A stretch of DNA of 64,000 nucleotides, taken from contig NC_135174.1 of the NCBI RefSeq assembly GCF_041146795.1, positions 288,175-352,174 of the forward strand, given 5' to 3'. Of the stretch, positions 15,650-26,200 are shown piece by piece (the stretch's first letter is position 1; each line of letters starts with the position of its first letter). A program made the position numbers and the translations under genes. The DNA is from Maylandia zebra (taxonomy: Eukaryota; Chordata; Actinopteri; Cichliformes; Cichlidae). The notes beneath the pieces were generated by a model. The model saw only the letters and a program-made list of their open reading frames with translations. It was not told the origin of the DNA and made no database searches.

Positions 15650-18600
15650 ATGGCTCCGTACTTGCTGACAGCAGGTGTTAGCCTGCTGGCTAAGTCCTTC
15701 AGTGTGCTCTCCTGCACTGGCTCTCTGGCAAGGTAGCTAACCCAGGCGTATGTGTTGCATTAGCTAGCTGCAGAGACACTGCAGTCTGCTGTGTGAAACT
15801 CCCTGAACATCGTGTTTTAGAACAGTGAGTGTTGGTGATGGTAGCATACGTAAGCGTAGCATGAAGCAGCCGTAAATATAAACATGGCCTTCGGTTCTTG
15901 GTACTGTTGGTAAACAGAAAAGCAGACATCTTGTAAGAGTTCCCGTTTGCTGTCAGTGCTTTGAAGCTTCGTGTGCTCTTCATATCCGACAGGAAACGCA
16001 GTGTAGCTGCAGCTCACACATAGCAGCGCTGCAGTGTTTGCAGGCTAATGCTGACTGTCTTCTTTCAACGCGGACAGTAAAGTGTCACCCAGTTAGCAGT
16101 GTGCTGTGTGAACAAGCACACTGTGCGGTCAGACATGCACTGACAGTCATGATGAGTAGAAATGGGGCGGGGCGATCGTGGCTTAAGAGTTGGGAGTTCG
16201 CCTTGTAATCGGAAGGTTGCCGGTTCGAGCCCCGGCTCTGACAGTCTCGGTCGTTGTGTCCTTGGGCAAGACACTTCACCCATTGCCTACTGGTGGTGGT
16301 CAGAGGGCCCGGTGGCGCCAGTGTCCGGCAGCCTCACCTCTGTCAGTGCGCCCCAGGGTGGCTGTGGCTACAATGTAGCTGCCATCACCAGTGTGTGACT
16401 GTGTGTGTGATATGTAAAGCGCTTTGGGGTCCTTAGGGACTAGTAAAGCGCTATATAAATACAGGCCATTTACCAAATGTTCCTCACAGATCTCAGGCAT
16501 GAGTTAGAGTCCAGCTCTGAACCCTGAAATACTCCATGTGGAATAAAGCGTGATGGAGAGGAGAGAGATGGCTGTTCTCATGTATGTTGCCTCCCTGCAG
16601 GTGTACCAGCGTGCTGCCCTCTGCATTCTTCAGCCCAGTGAAGTTTCTGACCTCCGAGGCCCGCTCCCCTCCAAAGAGACCTCTGAACGGATACATGAGA
16701 TATGTTCAGCAACAGAAGCCGCTCATGGCCAGACAGAACCCAGGTATGCACTGTCACACTGCAGGCTGGTCAGCCTGAATGAGCAGACGTGTAAACATTC
16801 AGACAGGAAAAGGTTTGAACCTCGTGTATATGAAAGCAGTTAAATGGCAGTGATGGGCTGAGGCTTTAAGACACTACTCTTTGTATTTTGCTACAGAAAA
16901 TGAATATAGATGTGGCGATTTATTAAAACGTGCAGTCTACGTGGACATAAAGTATATATGGCTGCTTTTACGGACACACTGCACACCATGTGCATATATG
17001 CCATTGCTATGGTTAATGGCTCCTTGGCAATCACCCTGTTAGTTTGGAAGTAATGTTTCATGCCTGGTGTATGTAGATGCAATGCTGGTTAATCCCCTGA
17101 GCGAGGCCTCTCTGTGCCTGAATACTTCACAGGTCAGAGTTAAAAGTTGAAAATGCTACAGCAAAGGCAGTGAAAATGAATAAGAAATCCAGAAACAGAA
17201 AGAAACGAGGGATGGCTTCAGGCGTTTGCACAGTCCTTCCGACAACACATACATACATATACATACAGAAATGAATCAAGCACCGGCATGCAGCACAGCG
17301 TGGATAAAGATAACACATGGGGCCAGGTTGGCGGCTGGATGGGATGGAAACAGCAGCCATGATGGCGTCCAGAATTTCTCCCACAGTCGTGTTGTAGGTA
17401 TGACGGTGGTGAAGCAGAGGGGGGAGAGGAGAGCCTGTGCACACTTCTGTGGGCGCATGGAAGTGCATCCATGCTTCCTAAAATATCAGTGAGAAGAATC
17501 AGCGGCTCGGCTCCAGCAGCTGGTTGTGATTTGTTTCCGCAGGGTGTTTGGCAGTGAGGAGCACCACAGCACTGACCTGATCAGTCCAAAGAAGAGCACG
17601 AGGATTGTCCAGTAACACACAGACCATGTTGTCTAGGGCTGCTCGATTAATCGAATTTTAATCACGATTACGATCTGGGCTTTCAACGATCATTAAAAAT
17701 GACTGAGCCGATTATTAGCCCCTCCCTCATTTATCCGCGACACCTTAAAGGCCGGTCCGTGAAAATATTGTCGGGCGCAAAAAAGGTTGGAGACCGCTGA
17801 TTAAGAGGACCCGAGGGAAGCTCGGAAAGCTAAGCAGAAGTTATTTGGAGAGGAGAGTGACTGCCGCTGGTTGAAAAGAGAGGTAAAAAACAACTTCAGT
17901 GGTGTTGCACACTATTTTATATTATTTTTTAAAGTCATTGTTAACCCTTTAAAGCCGGTCAGAGCAGCACGCTCCATTTTGTGTAGCTATTTTTAAATCC
18001 CTTTTTATGCAATTTTTGCAAAGCTATGTGTGGAAGGAAACTGTGACCGAGGACAAGCTGATGGCATCAGATGTAAGTACAACTCCTCTGGTTTCATATG
18101 CAAAACAAATTATTGCGCTAGCTTACACGGTTCAGGTTCTACAGGGATTTAAAAATAGTTACACAAAACGGAGCGTGCTGCTCTGACCGGCTTTAAAGGG
18201 TTAACAATAACAATGTATTGAATAATGACTTTAAAAAAATACTATAAAATAATGTGCAAATGTTTGCAATATAAGAAATAAATGAAAAATGTAAACATCT
18301 ATGTTTAGTGAACTTTGCAGTGTTGCTCTGTGGTGCAGCTACGACACCGTAGCAAAGTTTACACACTGTGTCTACTTGATCCACGTCTGACTGAACCCAT
18401 AATGTTTCCACACCACTGAAGTTTTTTACCTCTCTTTTCAGCCAACAGCAGTCACTCTCCTCTCCAAATAACTTCTGCTGAGCTTTCCGAGCTTCCCTCA
18501 GGTCCTCTTAATTGTTGTGACACGTGTTCGAAATGCAGAGAGGTGCGCTCGATTTGCCACACGGAGCAGCGCGAGAGTAAAGCACGAGGGAGGGGCTGAT

Positions 18601-21172
18601 AATCGGCTCAGTCATTTTTAATGATCGTTGAAAGCCCAGATCGTAATCGAGATTAAAATTCGATTAATTGAGCAGCCCTAGTGTTGTCTTGGACAACAAT
18701 GGAAAACTAAACTGTGAATTGTGGCTAATTGTCAGAGTCTGGGTGTGTAGAGTAGACCGGGCCCACGCTGGCAGATGTTACTTTCAGTGACTTTTTCTAA
18801 CAACCATGAAAACGAGATTATGAAGATTGTTGTGCTGCACTTTGTTGCCTTTAAAGGCCAAAGTCCCTTTCAGTGCAGAGCTGTAGATGTAACACGGGTG
18901 TCTGTCAGCTGCCCGGCTCGGCCCTCTCTCCCAGATCTGTATGAACAGTTTGTGAATGAGCCTGTGTGGCTGCAGCAGCTCTGTGAGACACTCTAGATCA
19001 GTCACAGTTTCTCTGTCCTTCCTCTAGTGATGCATTTTTGTTGTCATTAAACATTTCCTCATTATTTTCTTCAGAAATCAAAGCAGTGGATCTGATTAAG
19101 ACGATTGCCCAGCAGTGGAGATCACTGAGCCCAGAACAGAAACAGGTATCTCATTTCTGTGTGTGTATAAACTGTAGGGGTGCAACAGTTCACCAGATCT
19201 ATGGTTGGGCCGTAGCATCACGGGTTGTGGTCGTGGACTACACGTCACACACGACAATGTTTAAAGTCGTTTCCTTAAATTCCTCTGAAGTACATTGATA
19301 GTCATTCTCTACATCTTAACTAAAAGAATACATTTTCTTGATCGTCATCCAGAACTTTTGGGCCTGTTTAGAATATAAAGCCTGAAGTTTATACTGTATT
19401 TATACATTTACTGTGATTCTTCCAAACATTTTCTCATTAAATAAAACAGGAAGATGTGAAGAACATCAAAGGCATAAAGTGAAAAGTAGACTCGAGTGAC
19501 CTGAGCGGGTCGGGCTTTTCTCACGAGCCGTTGCATCCCTAATAAACTGCTTCGGTAGCTCGAGGCGGGCACGTGCAACTGTGATAAATGAAAATATGCT
19601 TCTGTCAGGTTGTGTTTGTCGCACACAGGTAACAATAGCACGGCGTTACCAGCGGTGAAAGTGGAAAAGTCCTCTCTGTTGTGACCCGAGTCTTTTGTTT
19701 GGTAGCCGTTTCAGGAAGCTTCTCTCCGGGCCCGGGAACAGTTCAAGGTGGATCTAGAGCGCTATCAAGCCCAGCTGACTCCTGCACAGCTGCAGCAACA
19801 AGCCCAGGAGAAAAGGCAGAGGAGGGCCAAGAGGAAGGCCATCCGCAAGAAGAGGGTAAGAAAGACAGAAAGGACCAGAGCAGGCTGGTTTTTATCTCCT
19901 GTGCACTCATCGTGGGTTTGCTGGGTTGGTAGTTCAATCCTTAGCTTCTCCTGTTCAAACTCTCTAAGGCACTGAATGTGAACTGTGCAGAGTTTTACTG
20001 TGTGTGTGTGTGTGTGTGTGTGCGTGTGTGTGCGTGTGTGTGCGCGCGCGTGCACGTGTTTTCCAGGAGTTGACAAACCTGGGGAAGCCCAAACGTCCTC
20101 GCTCTCCTTTCAACATCTTCATGTCGGAGCACTTTGAGGAGGCTAAAGGAATTACGTCTCAGGTCAGGAAGTACACGTGCACTGATCCAGGGTCAGTGTG
20201 ACCCTGATTTAAAAACCTGCAACAGGTATCAGAGTTTCAGTGTTTGGTGTTTATGCCGGCACGCTGGCGCGGCACAGATGACTAATGATGTGTAGTGAAG
20301 TCAGCCGGTGGGACGTTACCCCGGCAGCTTCTCTCCGTCTGTCACGTTTGATGTTTGCTGGGAAGCTTCTCTTGCACTTTACAGTAACACCACGTAACAT
20401 CAGCTCCTGTAAGATGGTGTGAGGAGCAGGAGGCGCTAGTGTGAGCGGAAAAAAGATTAGCACCAGTACAAATGAGGTCATTTTATATGACGATGGTATG
20501 GATGCGTTTTCCATATCAGCAAACACACAGAGCCAGAGTTTCTGACATGAAGTGCACCTGCAGAAACTGGACTAAATGGAAATGCCAGTTTGAGATGGAA
20601 TACAGATTCAGGTGAAACTGGAGCAGCTGTCAGGGTGCTGATGCAGCACCCTGACAGCTGCTCCAGTCATTTCTCTTGTTCTGTGTTGGTCAGCAGCTAA
20701 GCAGACACTGCAGGGTTGTTTTGGCCAATAGTTGCTCCTGTCGTTGTTTCAGGCTAAGATGAAGTCGCTGTTGGAGGACTGGAGGAATCTCTTCAGCCAT
20801 CAGAAACAGGTCGGCAACACGCACCTTTCATCCTTGTAGCTGGAATGCTAATGAGTGCTGTCGGGTCTTCTGACATTTGTATTTGTGCCACAGGTCTACA
20901 CGCAGCTCGCTGAGGATGACAAGATTCGCTACAAGAATGAGATGAAGTCGTGGGAGGACCACATGGTGGAGATCGGAAGAGAAGACCTGATCCGAGAGCG
21001 GACCCTGTCTACCAAGAAGAAACCTGCTGCAAGAGCCAAGAAGGCAACAAAGAAGGTAACAAAGAAGGCTAAAACTGTGAAGAAAGCCACGGGAACGTCA
21101 AAACCCTCCAAGAAGACCACAAAAAGCAGATTGGCGAAAACTGTCAGCCCGCCGTCCACCAAGAAGACATAA
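15650..21172 (+). CDS. tfam: mitochondrial transcription factor A (TFAM)
   Basis: TFAM is imported into mitochondria, bends promoter DNA to start transcription with POLRMT/TFB2M, and packages mtDNA. Seven coding exons join in phase: 15650-15732, 16601-16743, 19075-19145, 19706-19855, 20067-20162, 20753-20809 and 20894-21172. They give 292 aa. Residues 1-40 are a basic/hydrophobic presequence (MAPYLLTAGVSLLAKSFSVL). HMG box A spans about 51-118 (PPKRPLNGYMRYVQQQKP, AQQWRSLSPEQKQPF). A basic linker, RRAKRKAIRKKR, ends at 149. HMG box B spans about 154-222 (LGKPKRPRSPFNIFMSEHF, MKSWEDHMVEIGRE). The tail from about 240 is lysine-rich (19 Lys in 52 residues), much longer than the short human tail. 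Exon 5 is preceded by a TG repeat. Confidence 0.95.
16160..16478 (+). mobile_element. tRNA-derived SINE in tfam intron 1
   Basis: The head resembles a tRNA with an A-box-like GTGGCTTAAGAGTTGGGAG and a perfect B-box core, GGTTCGAGCCCC. The body follows, and the tail has the L2-like text AGCGCTATATAAATACAGG. The insert is in the same orientation as tfam and lies far from both splice sites. Confidence 0.65.
17634..18680. mobile_element. 1.05-kb palindromic hAT-like foldback element
   Basis: The ends TAGGGCTGCTCGATTAATCG and CGATTAATTGAGCAGCCCTA are inverted copies. The inverted match continues inward for about 95 bases on each side and reappears at about 17810-17895 against 18420-18510. Flanks ATGTTGTC (17626-17633) and GTGTTGTC (18681-18688) match at 7 of 8, fitting a hAT 8-bp target duplication. 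There is no transposase frame. It lies in tfam intron 2 and contains the nested element at 17945-18200. Confidence 0.75.
17945..18200. mobile_element. piggyBac-like MITE flanked by TTAA
   Basis: This 256-bp unit begins CCCTTTAAAGCCGGTCAGAG and ends CTCTGACCGGCTTTAAAGGG, with TTAA directly on both sides (17941-17944 and 18201-18204). TTAA duplication with CCC...GGG ends is the piggyBac signature. The inverted repeats run about 60 bases. It sits at the centre of the larger foldback element. Confidence 0.75.
19175..19541. mobile_element. hAT-like MITE with perfect 8-bp target duplication
   Basis: The element starts TAGGGGTGCAAC and ends GTTGCATCCCTA. ATAAACTG stands at both flanks (19167-19174 and 19542-19549). 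It is 367 bp long with no coding capacity, in tfam intron 3. Confidence 0.8.
20001..20056 (+). repeat. TG microsatellite next to the tfam exon 5 acceptor
   Basis: (TG)n is interrupted by CG units and ends about 10 bases before the acceptor of exon 5 (GTGTTTTCCAG). It replaces most of the normal polypyrimidine tract. Confidence 0.9.
20617..20667. repeat. perfect 24-bp hairpin
   Basis: The arms 20617-20640 and 20644-20667 are exact reverse complements, separated by the three bases ATG. It lies in tfam intron 5. There are no transposon ends around it. Confidence 0.85.
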
Positions 21173-22050
21173 GACGCGTCCAGAGGAGGTGACAGGAGCT
21201 GTGATGGCTCGGGCGGAGCTCGGCCTCGCTTTTCTCTGACTTGAAAGTCAGCTGTCTCAGCTGACAGGACAGAACTTTGATAACCTTCAGACAGATCCGC
21301 ATCATTGATGTCTCCAGATAAACCGCGATGGCAGCATTTGTAAAAAAGGTACCTGTGAGTTTGAGTCCTTCCCTGTGATGCAGACTCACTCCTCCAGGCT
21401 TAGATGGAGTAGTAAAATACCAAGTTTGACTTTAAAAGTGTGAGAGCCAAATGAAGCAAGCCTGTTGGCGTCGGAGCGCTGACGTGTACCGCTGTGGTGT
21501 TGACAGGAACAAACGGGTTCCTGTTGCCGTCCTAGAACACCTGCAGGATTAATGTGGGCTGCATTTTTTACTTCAACACATCCACACAAAATCCTGCAAC
21601 AATGAATGAGTCTGAATGTGTCCTGTAAGGTCCACTGATTCTACCTGAACCTGACATAAATCCATACTTGGTGCTGGTGAGTGTGCAGCTTTAAACGCAG
21701 CGCTCCGGGCGGTCCCACATTTCCTCTTGAGATCAGAGCACCGCTGTTCACATGCAAGAAACCTGACTGAATTTTAGTGTCATTACTGTCATGCCTGTTG
21801 CTTCAGTAGCAACTTTAACGTGTGTCCGTGACCCTGAATGAAACCAGCTGCTTTACACTCTGTACTCGGCTAACGTCCGGTAACATTTGGTCTGTTCTGT
21901 TATTATGAAGAGCATAGTGTAGTACTGATAGCTGCTTTGTGTTGTAGAGTGCACAGGTCTCTGTGCTGCCATGTTCATCCTGCTTTATTATGTCTTTCCT
22001 TGTATGGTGTTTTTTTCCCTCAATAAACCTTCATATACAGTTTTCTTCTA
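21173..22050 (+). other. probable tfam 3' UTR
   Basis: This is non-coding sequence after the tfam stop. CAATAAA at about 22020 is a good polyadenylation signal, followed by a T-rich/GT-rich stretch. No repeat ends are seen. Confidence 0.55.
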
Positions 22051-23239
22051 CATGGCCTGAAATGATTCTGCATGTGTGCATGAAGCCCCCAGTGTCAGGC
22101 AGGATACAACATGTCAGCCGTATGACGACGAGGTGTTTCAGTGATCTGTGTTACTGACTTCACCTTTCAGGGCTTTGTGGTTCTTTGTGTGACACATTCA
22201 TGCAACATTTGAAGTTTCTGGCTCAAGACATGCGTCGAACAAATGAGGAACGCTGTGACTGACGATGACCTGCTGTCCTGACAGGCTGCTTGTTCTTCAG
22301 CTCGTTTCCTGAAACGCTGTTACGTTCGTGGCCGAGGGGTAAATCGAAAGTAAGAGCCAAAACAGCGCTTTTCAAAATGCTATGCAGCCATTTATTGACG
22401 TCAGCAGTGAGCAATGCCAAAATAACAAACAAAGCTCTAACGGTCCCCAAGCTTCCCTGTCAAATAAAAGTCAACCAAAAACAGTTTAAATAAAGTTTTA
22501 CTTTGACAAACAGACCTGGGTTCAACAGAAAGGCTTCTCGCTCCGACCAGGCTGCTGCACTGGACTACATACACACATGTACAGTGGACGGGTTACAAAT
22601 GACCTCATTTACGAAGGTCAATGTCCTAGCACCAGACACAAATCAGCTGATACTAATATACCAGCTGGCCACGTGTTCAGTCAGACACTCAAAGCAACAC
22701 TCAGTAACGGGCTGTTGGGTGGAGGAGAGAGGGCCAGGTGGTGTCATCTGGTGGTTAAGTACTTGTTGTTGAATCCAACCACTCAGCAGGCACTGGTCCC
22801 CATTAAGACACACCCATGTGTCTGAGACCCACAGCCATCCTCTGGTGGGAGGAGTCTGTCACACATCCTGGGTCATTGCAGAAGCTGCTCTTTAAATGGG
22901 AAAAACCCTGTGGTGACATTTTTACTACAGCTCAGCATCCAGATACTGTACTGCTGCATCAGGCCTTGTGTCAGCCCGTGTGAGTGACACACTATGACGG
23001 TCCTTGTGGTCAGCAGGCTGATGGTTCATGGCCCATTTTACTGCGCTGATATCTTCATCCCAGAGAGGGAAACGTCTGTGTTTTAAAAAGATTCATTTCA
23101 AAGACTTCACATGATTTAAACACAGATGCATGTTACCTTGATGGTGACTCTCAGCAGTGTACCCTCAGACTGTTCTTCCCAACACATTTACTGCAGTTTC
23201 TCCTCCTACAGTGTCTACGGGTCACCTGCAGGGAGACCC
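22051..23239. other. convergent intergenic region and likely polr3d 3' UTR
   Basis: tfam (+) and polr3d (-) end toward each other here. A minus-strand AATAAA (TTTATT in the plus text) lies near 22390 and could end polr3d. The block 22320-22500 looks like mobile-element end sequence, but I cannot name it. Nothing codes. Confidence 0.35.
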
Positions 23240-26200
23240 TCAGGGGCCCGGAGGCTGCTGTGATGCAGCTTGGCCCAGTAAAGCCTGGAAGTCCGGAGAT
23301 AAAACCAGTTTGTGATGGACGTTTCCCAGCACCATCATATCTCCAGTCCGCCCATCACACAGACGCACAGACACCAGTTGCTGCAGAAAGAGGGAGAGAT
23401 GGCGTGTGAATAGGCAGTGACGTAATGAATGGTTGTTTTCCTTCACCGTGGACGCCCGTGTGTTGCTGTCAGTGCTGCTCCTCAGCCTCTGAGCAGATAC
23501 AGTGGCTTGCTGTATTACGCACACGCCACTTTGCAGTTATTTATTTGTAACACATGTTTGGAATCACGTATGATTTTCATTCCACTTCTCACGTGTGCAC
23601 CACTTTGTGTTGGCCTTTCACCTGGAATTCCAATAAAATGTGACAAAATGTGGGAAAGTTCAAGAGAGCCGAACACTTTTGCAAGCCACTGTATGTTCTC
23701 TGAATGTGGCAACCTTCTTCAGAAGAAGCATCAAAGGGTGTGTACTGGAAGGTTTCAGATAATAATCAACTGTACTGAAGGACATGAGGTTTGTGAGAAG
23801 TATTTTAAATATCAGTGAAATGTTTCCTGTCTTCAGCTTTGACAGTAGGGCCAACGTTCACTAAGAACACCGTGAGACGCCTGAAGCTGATCCTTCCTCG
23901 TGTGGCAGCTCGACTGATATCATTCAGCCAAGGCTCGGGGTTTGGTCTAACGTGTAGAGAAGGACGCCCCACCGAGGATGACACAGACTGATCACATCCT
24001 TTCAAAAGGGTTGAACTTTGATCCCAGCCACAGAAACAACAACGCTACAGCTGTAGAAGCAGAGCAGCAATGCAAAGCCAGCATCCAACATCAGCATGGA
24101 CGAGAGGGAGGCACTCACATCACTTAGTAATGACAACAACATTGTGACAAAGCAGAGGAGCAGTTGCAATGCTCTCCATTTGCCCCATATGTGTTTACCT
24201 TTTTTTGCACATTGTACACATTATTCTGTTTCTATGTATTTGCTATGATTTGCTATTTGTCAAGTAACATTGCTTCACTCACTATCCCGGGTTTGTTTGT
24301 GGAAGCGTTTTGTTGCCGGCAAATCAAACATTCTGCAAATTAAGACAAATACTCAGTTACATGTTTCTTTATACTTTATTATGTTACAGATTAAGCCATT
24401 TGTTCATACTTACTCTGTTTGTCTTTTCAGTCTTCATGAGGGTCAGGCGTGGGGAAACGCCCACCTGGCATTTCCTCATTTTAAAGTCCTGATGATGTCA
24501 CACATGACATCAGCAGATCAAACCAAGTGGAGGGGTTTGTTTTTCCAGAGAGATGCTTCCTTTTGTTTGTGTTAAGGTTTAAAGGGATTTGTTGAATGTT
24601 TTTCCTTTCGTTAATACTGCCATTTAGTTGTGTAAATGTGCATATTAGAAGTGTGTAGAGGTTTTGTGTTTTTCGATCATCTGGGTAGAGTTTTAGATCC
24701 CTCAGTTGAGTGAGTGGTACTGGCTGGGCAATTGGAAGGAAATTGATGGCCCTATTTAAAGCCAGTCTCTACCAGATGCAGCAGAGAGCAGAGGTGAGCT
24801 GTGTCACCAGAGCCATGTTATGTTAATAGAGTTTATTTGGGGAGGAAGTTTTGTTAAGTTACATTAAATTAAGTTCACTGTAAATAAATTGCTCACCTTG
24901 GAAACCTGAACTGTCGGCATAGTCTGCTTCCCTACCACCTTCCTTGACGTTCGAGTCTGACTACTTCACAAACATCAACATCCTTCCAGTAGACAAGGGT
25001 AGGTGCACAGTTCTGCTAGACCAGAAAGACTAACAGGAGAAAATCTACTTATGAGCCCCAGGAAGCATTCGGATCAGTATTTAAGGTCTGACCCTCGTCA
25101 CTGGTGGTCTAAGCAATGGCGCCTGTGTTTGGCTTTGCCGCTGCTGCTACAGCTCGTTGGAGACGACAGTGTAGTTTTTCACTGCCGTCACTTGTCGTTT
25201 GCAATATACTTTTTGCTCTTTTGTATTCTGACGTTTCTTCTGCTGCTTTAATTTATGATCGGGATACACTGTTAAACATCAAAGACTCAATGGAGATCTA
25301 CTGTGACAGCTGGGACAGCTACAGAAAAACTTTTTCTCCTCCTCTGGAGTGTTCCGCACCTGACTGCGTGCTACTGTGCACAACTCGCGGCATTTCCACC
25401 CTCAAGAGACGAAAAAGGGGAACGAGGGCCGGCGTCCAGGTGAAACGGAGAAGGTACTGGAGGCTAGCTGCTTTGCTGTGGGGTGACTCTCGGTGTCTGC
25501 GACCAGTTCCCCTCCTGTCGTTTGCTGGGGATGTTACGCTGCCGCCTGGGACCCGAGCCCCATGGCTCGAAAGCAGTTTGCTCACTCTGTGTCCGTCATC
25601 CATTTCCCGTTTTGTTGGTGACAGCTACGTCTGCTCATCGATCAAGGTTTTTTCCAACTCTGGAGTCGCTGCCCTGTCCGGCAGGTCCACAGGTTTGCAC
25701 AGGTGTTTAATTCAAGTACCGCTGCAGTCAGATGTAGATTCCGCAGATAAACCGTCATCAATTCGGTTCGCCCTGCTTAACGTTCGCTCTATAACGAACA
25801 AATCATTTATTTTAAATGATCTTTTTATCAAAGAGTCTCTAGGTTTTATGTGTCTGACTGAGACGTGGCAGCAAAATAAGGATTATGTCCACCTGAATGA
25901 AATCTGCCCGTCTGGCTGTTCTGTCATTGGAACTCCGCGTCTTTTAGGACGTGGTGGAGGACTTGCTGCTGTTTACCAGGACAGACTCATATGCAAACTG
26001 GTGACTTCGGACTTCTTCTCTTCATTTGAGTCACAGATGATGAAGGTCGGTTCTCTGAAAACCTTTTATTGTATTTTAATCTATCGACCTCCTGGACCTG
26101 CTGGGGTCTTTCTAACTGAATTTAACGACCTTCTGACATCGATCATTAAACTGGAGAGGGTTGTAATATTGGGAGACTTAAACCTTCATATTGATGACGC

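Noticed and set aside
16162-16460. tRNA gene-like A and B boxes
   Set aside because: The sequence does not fold to a full tRNA, and the body and tail are those of a SINE; the same applies at 43485 and 45790.
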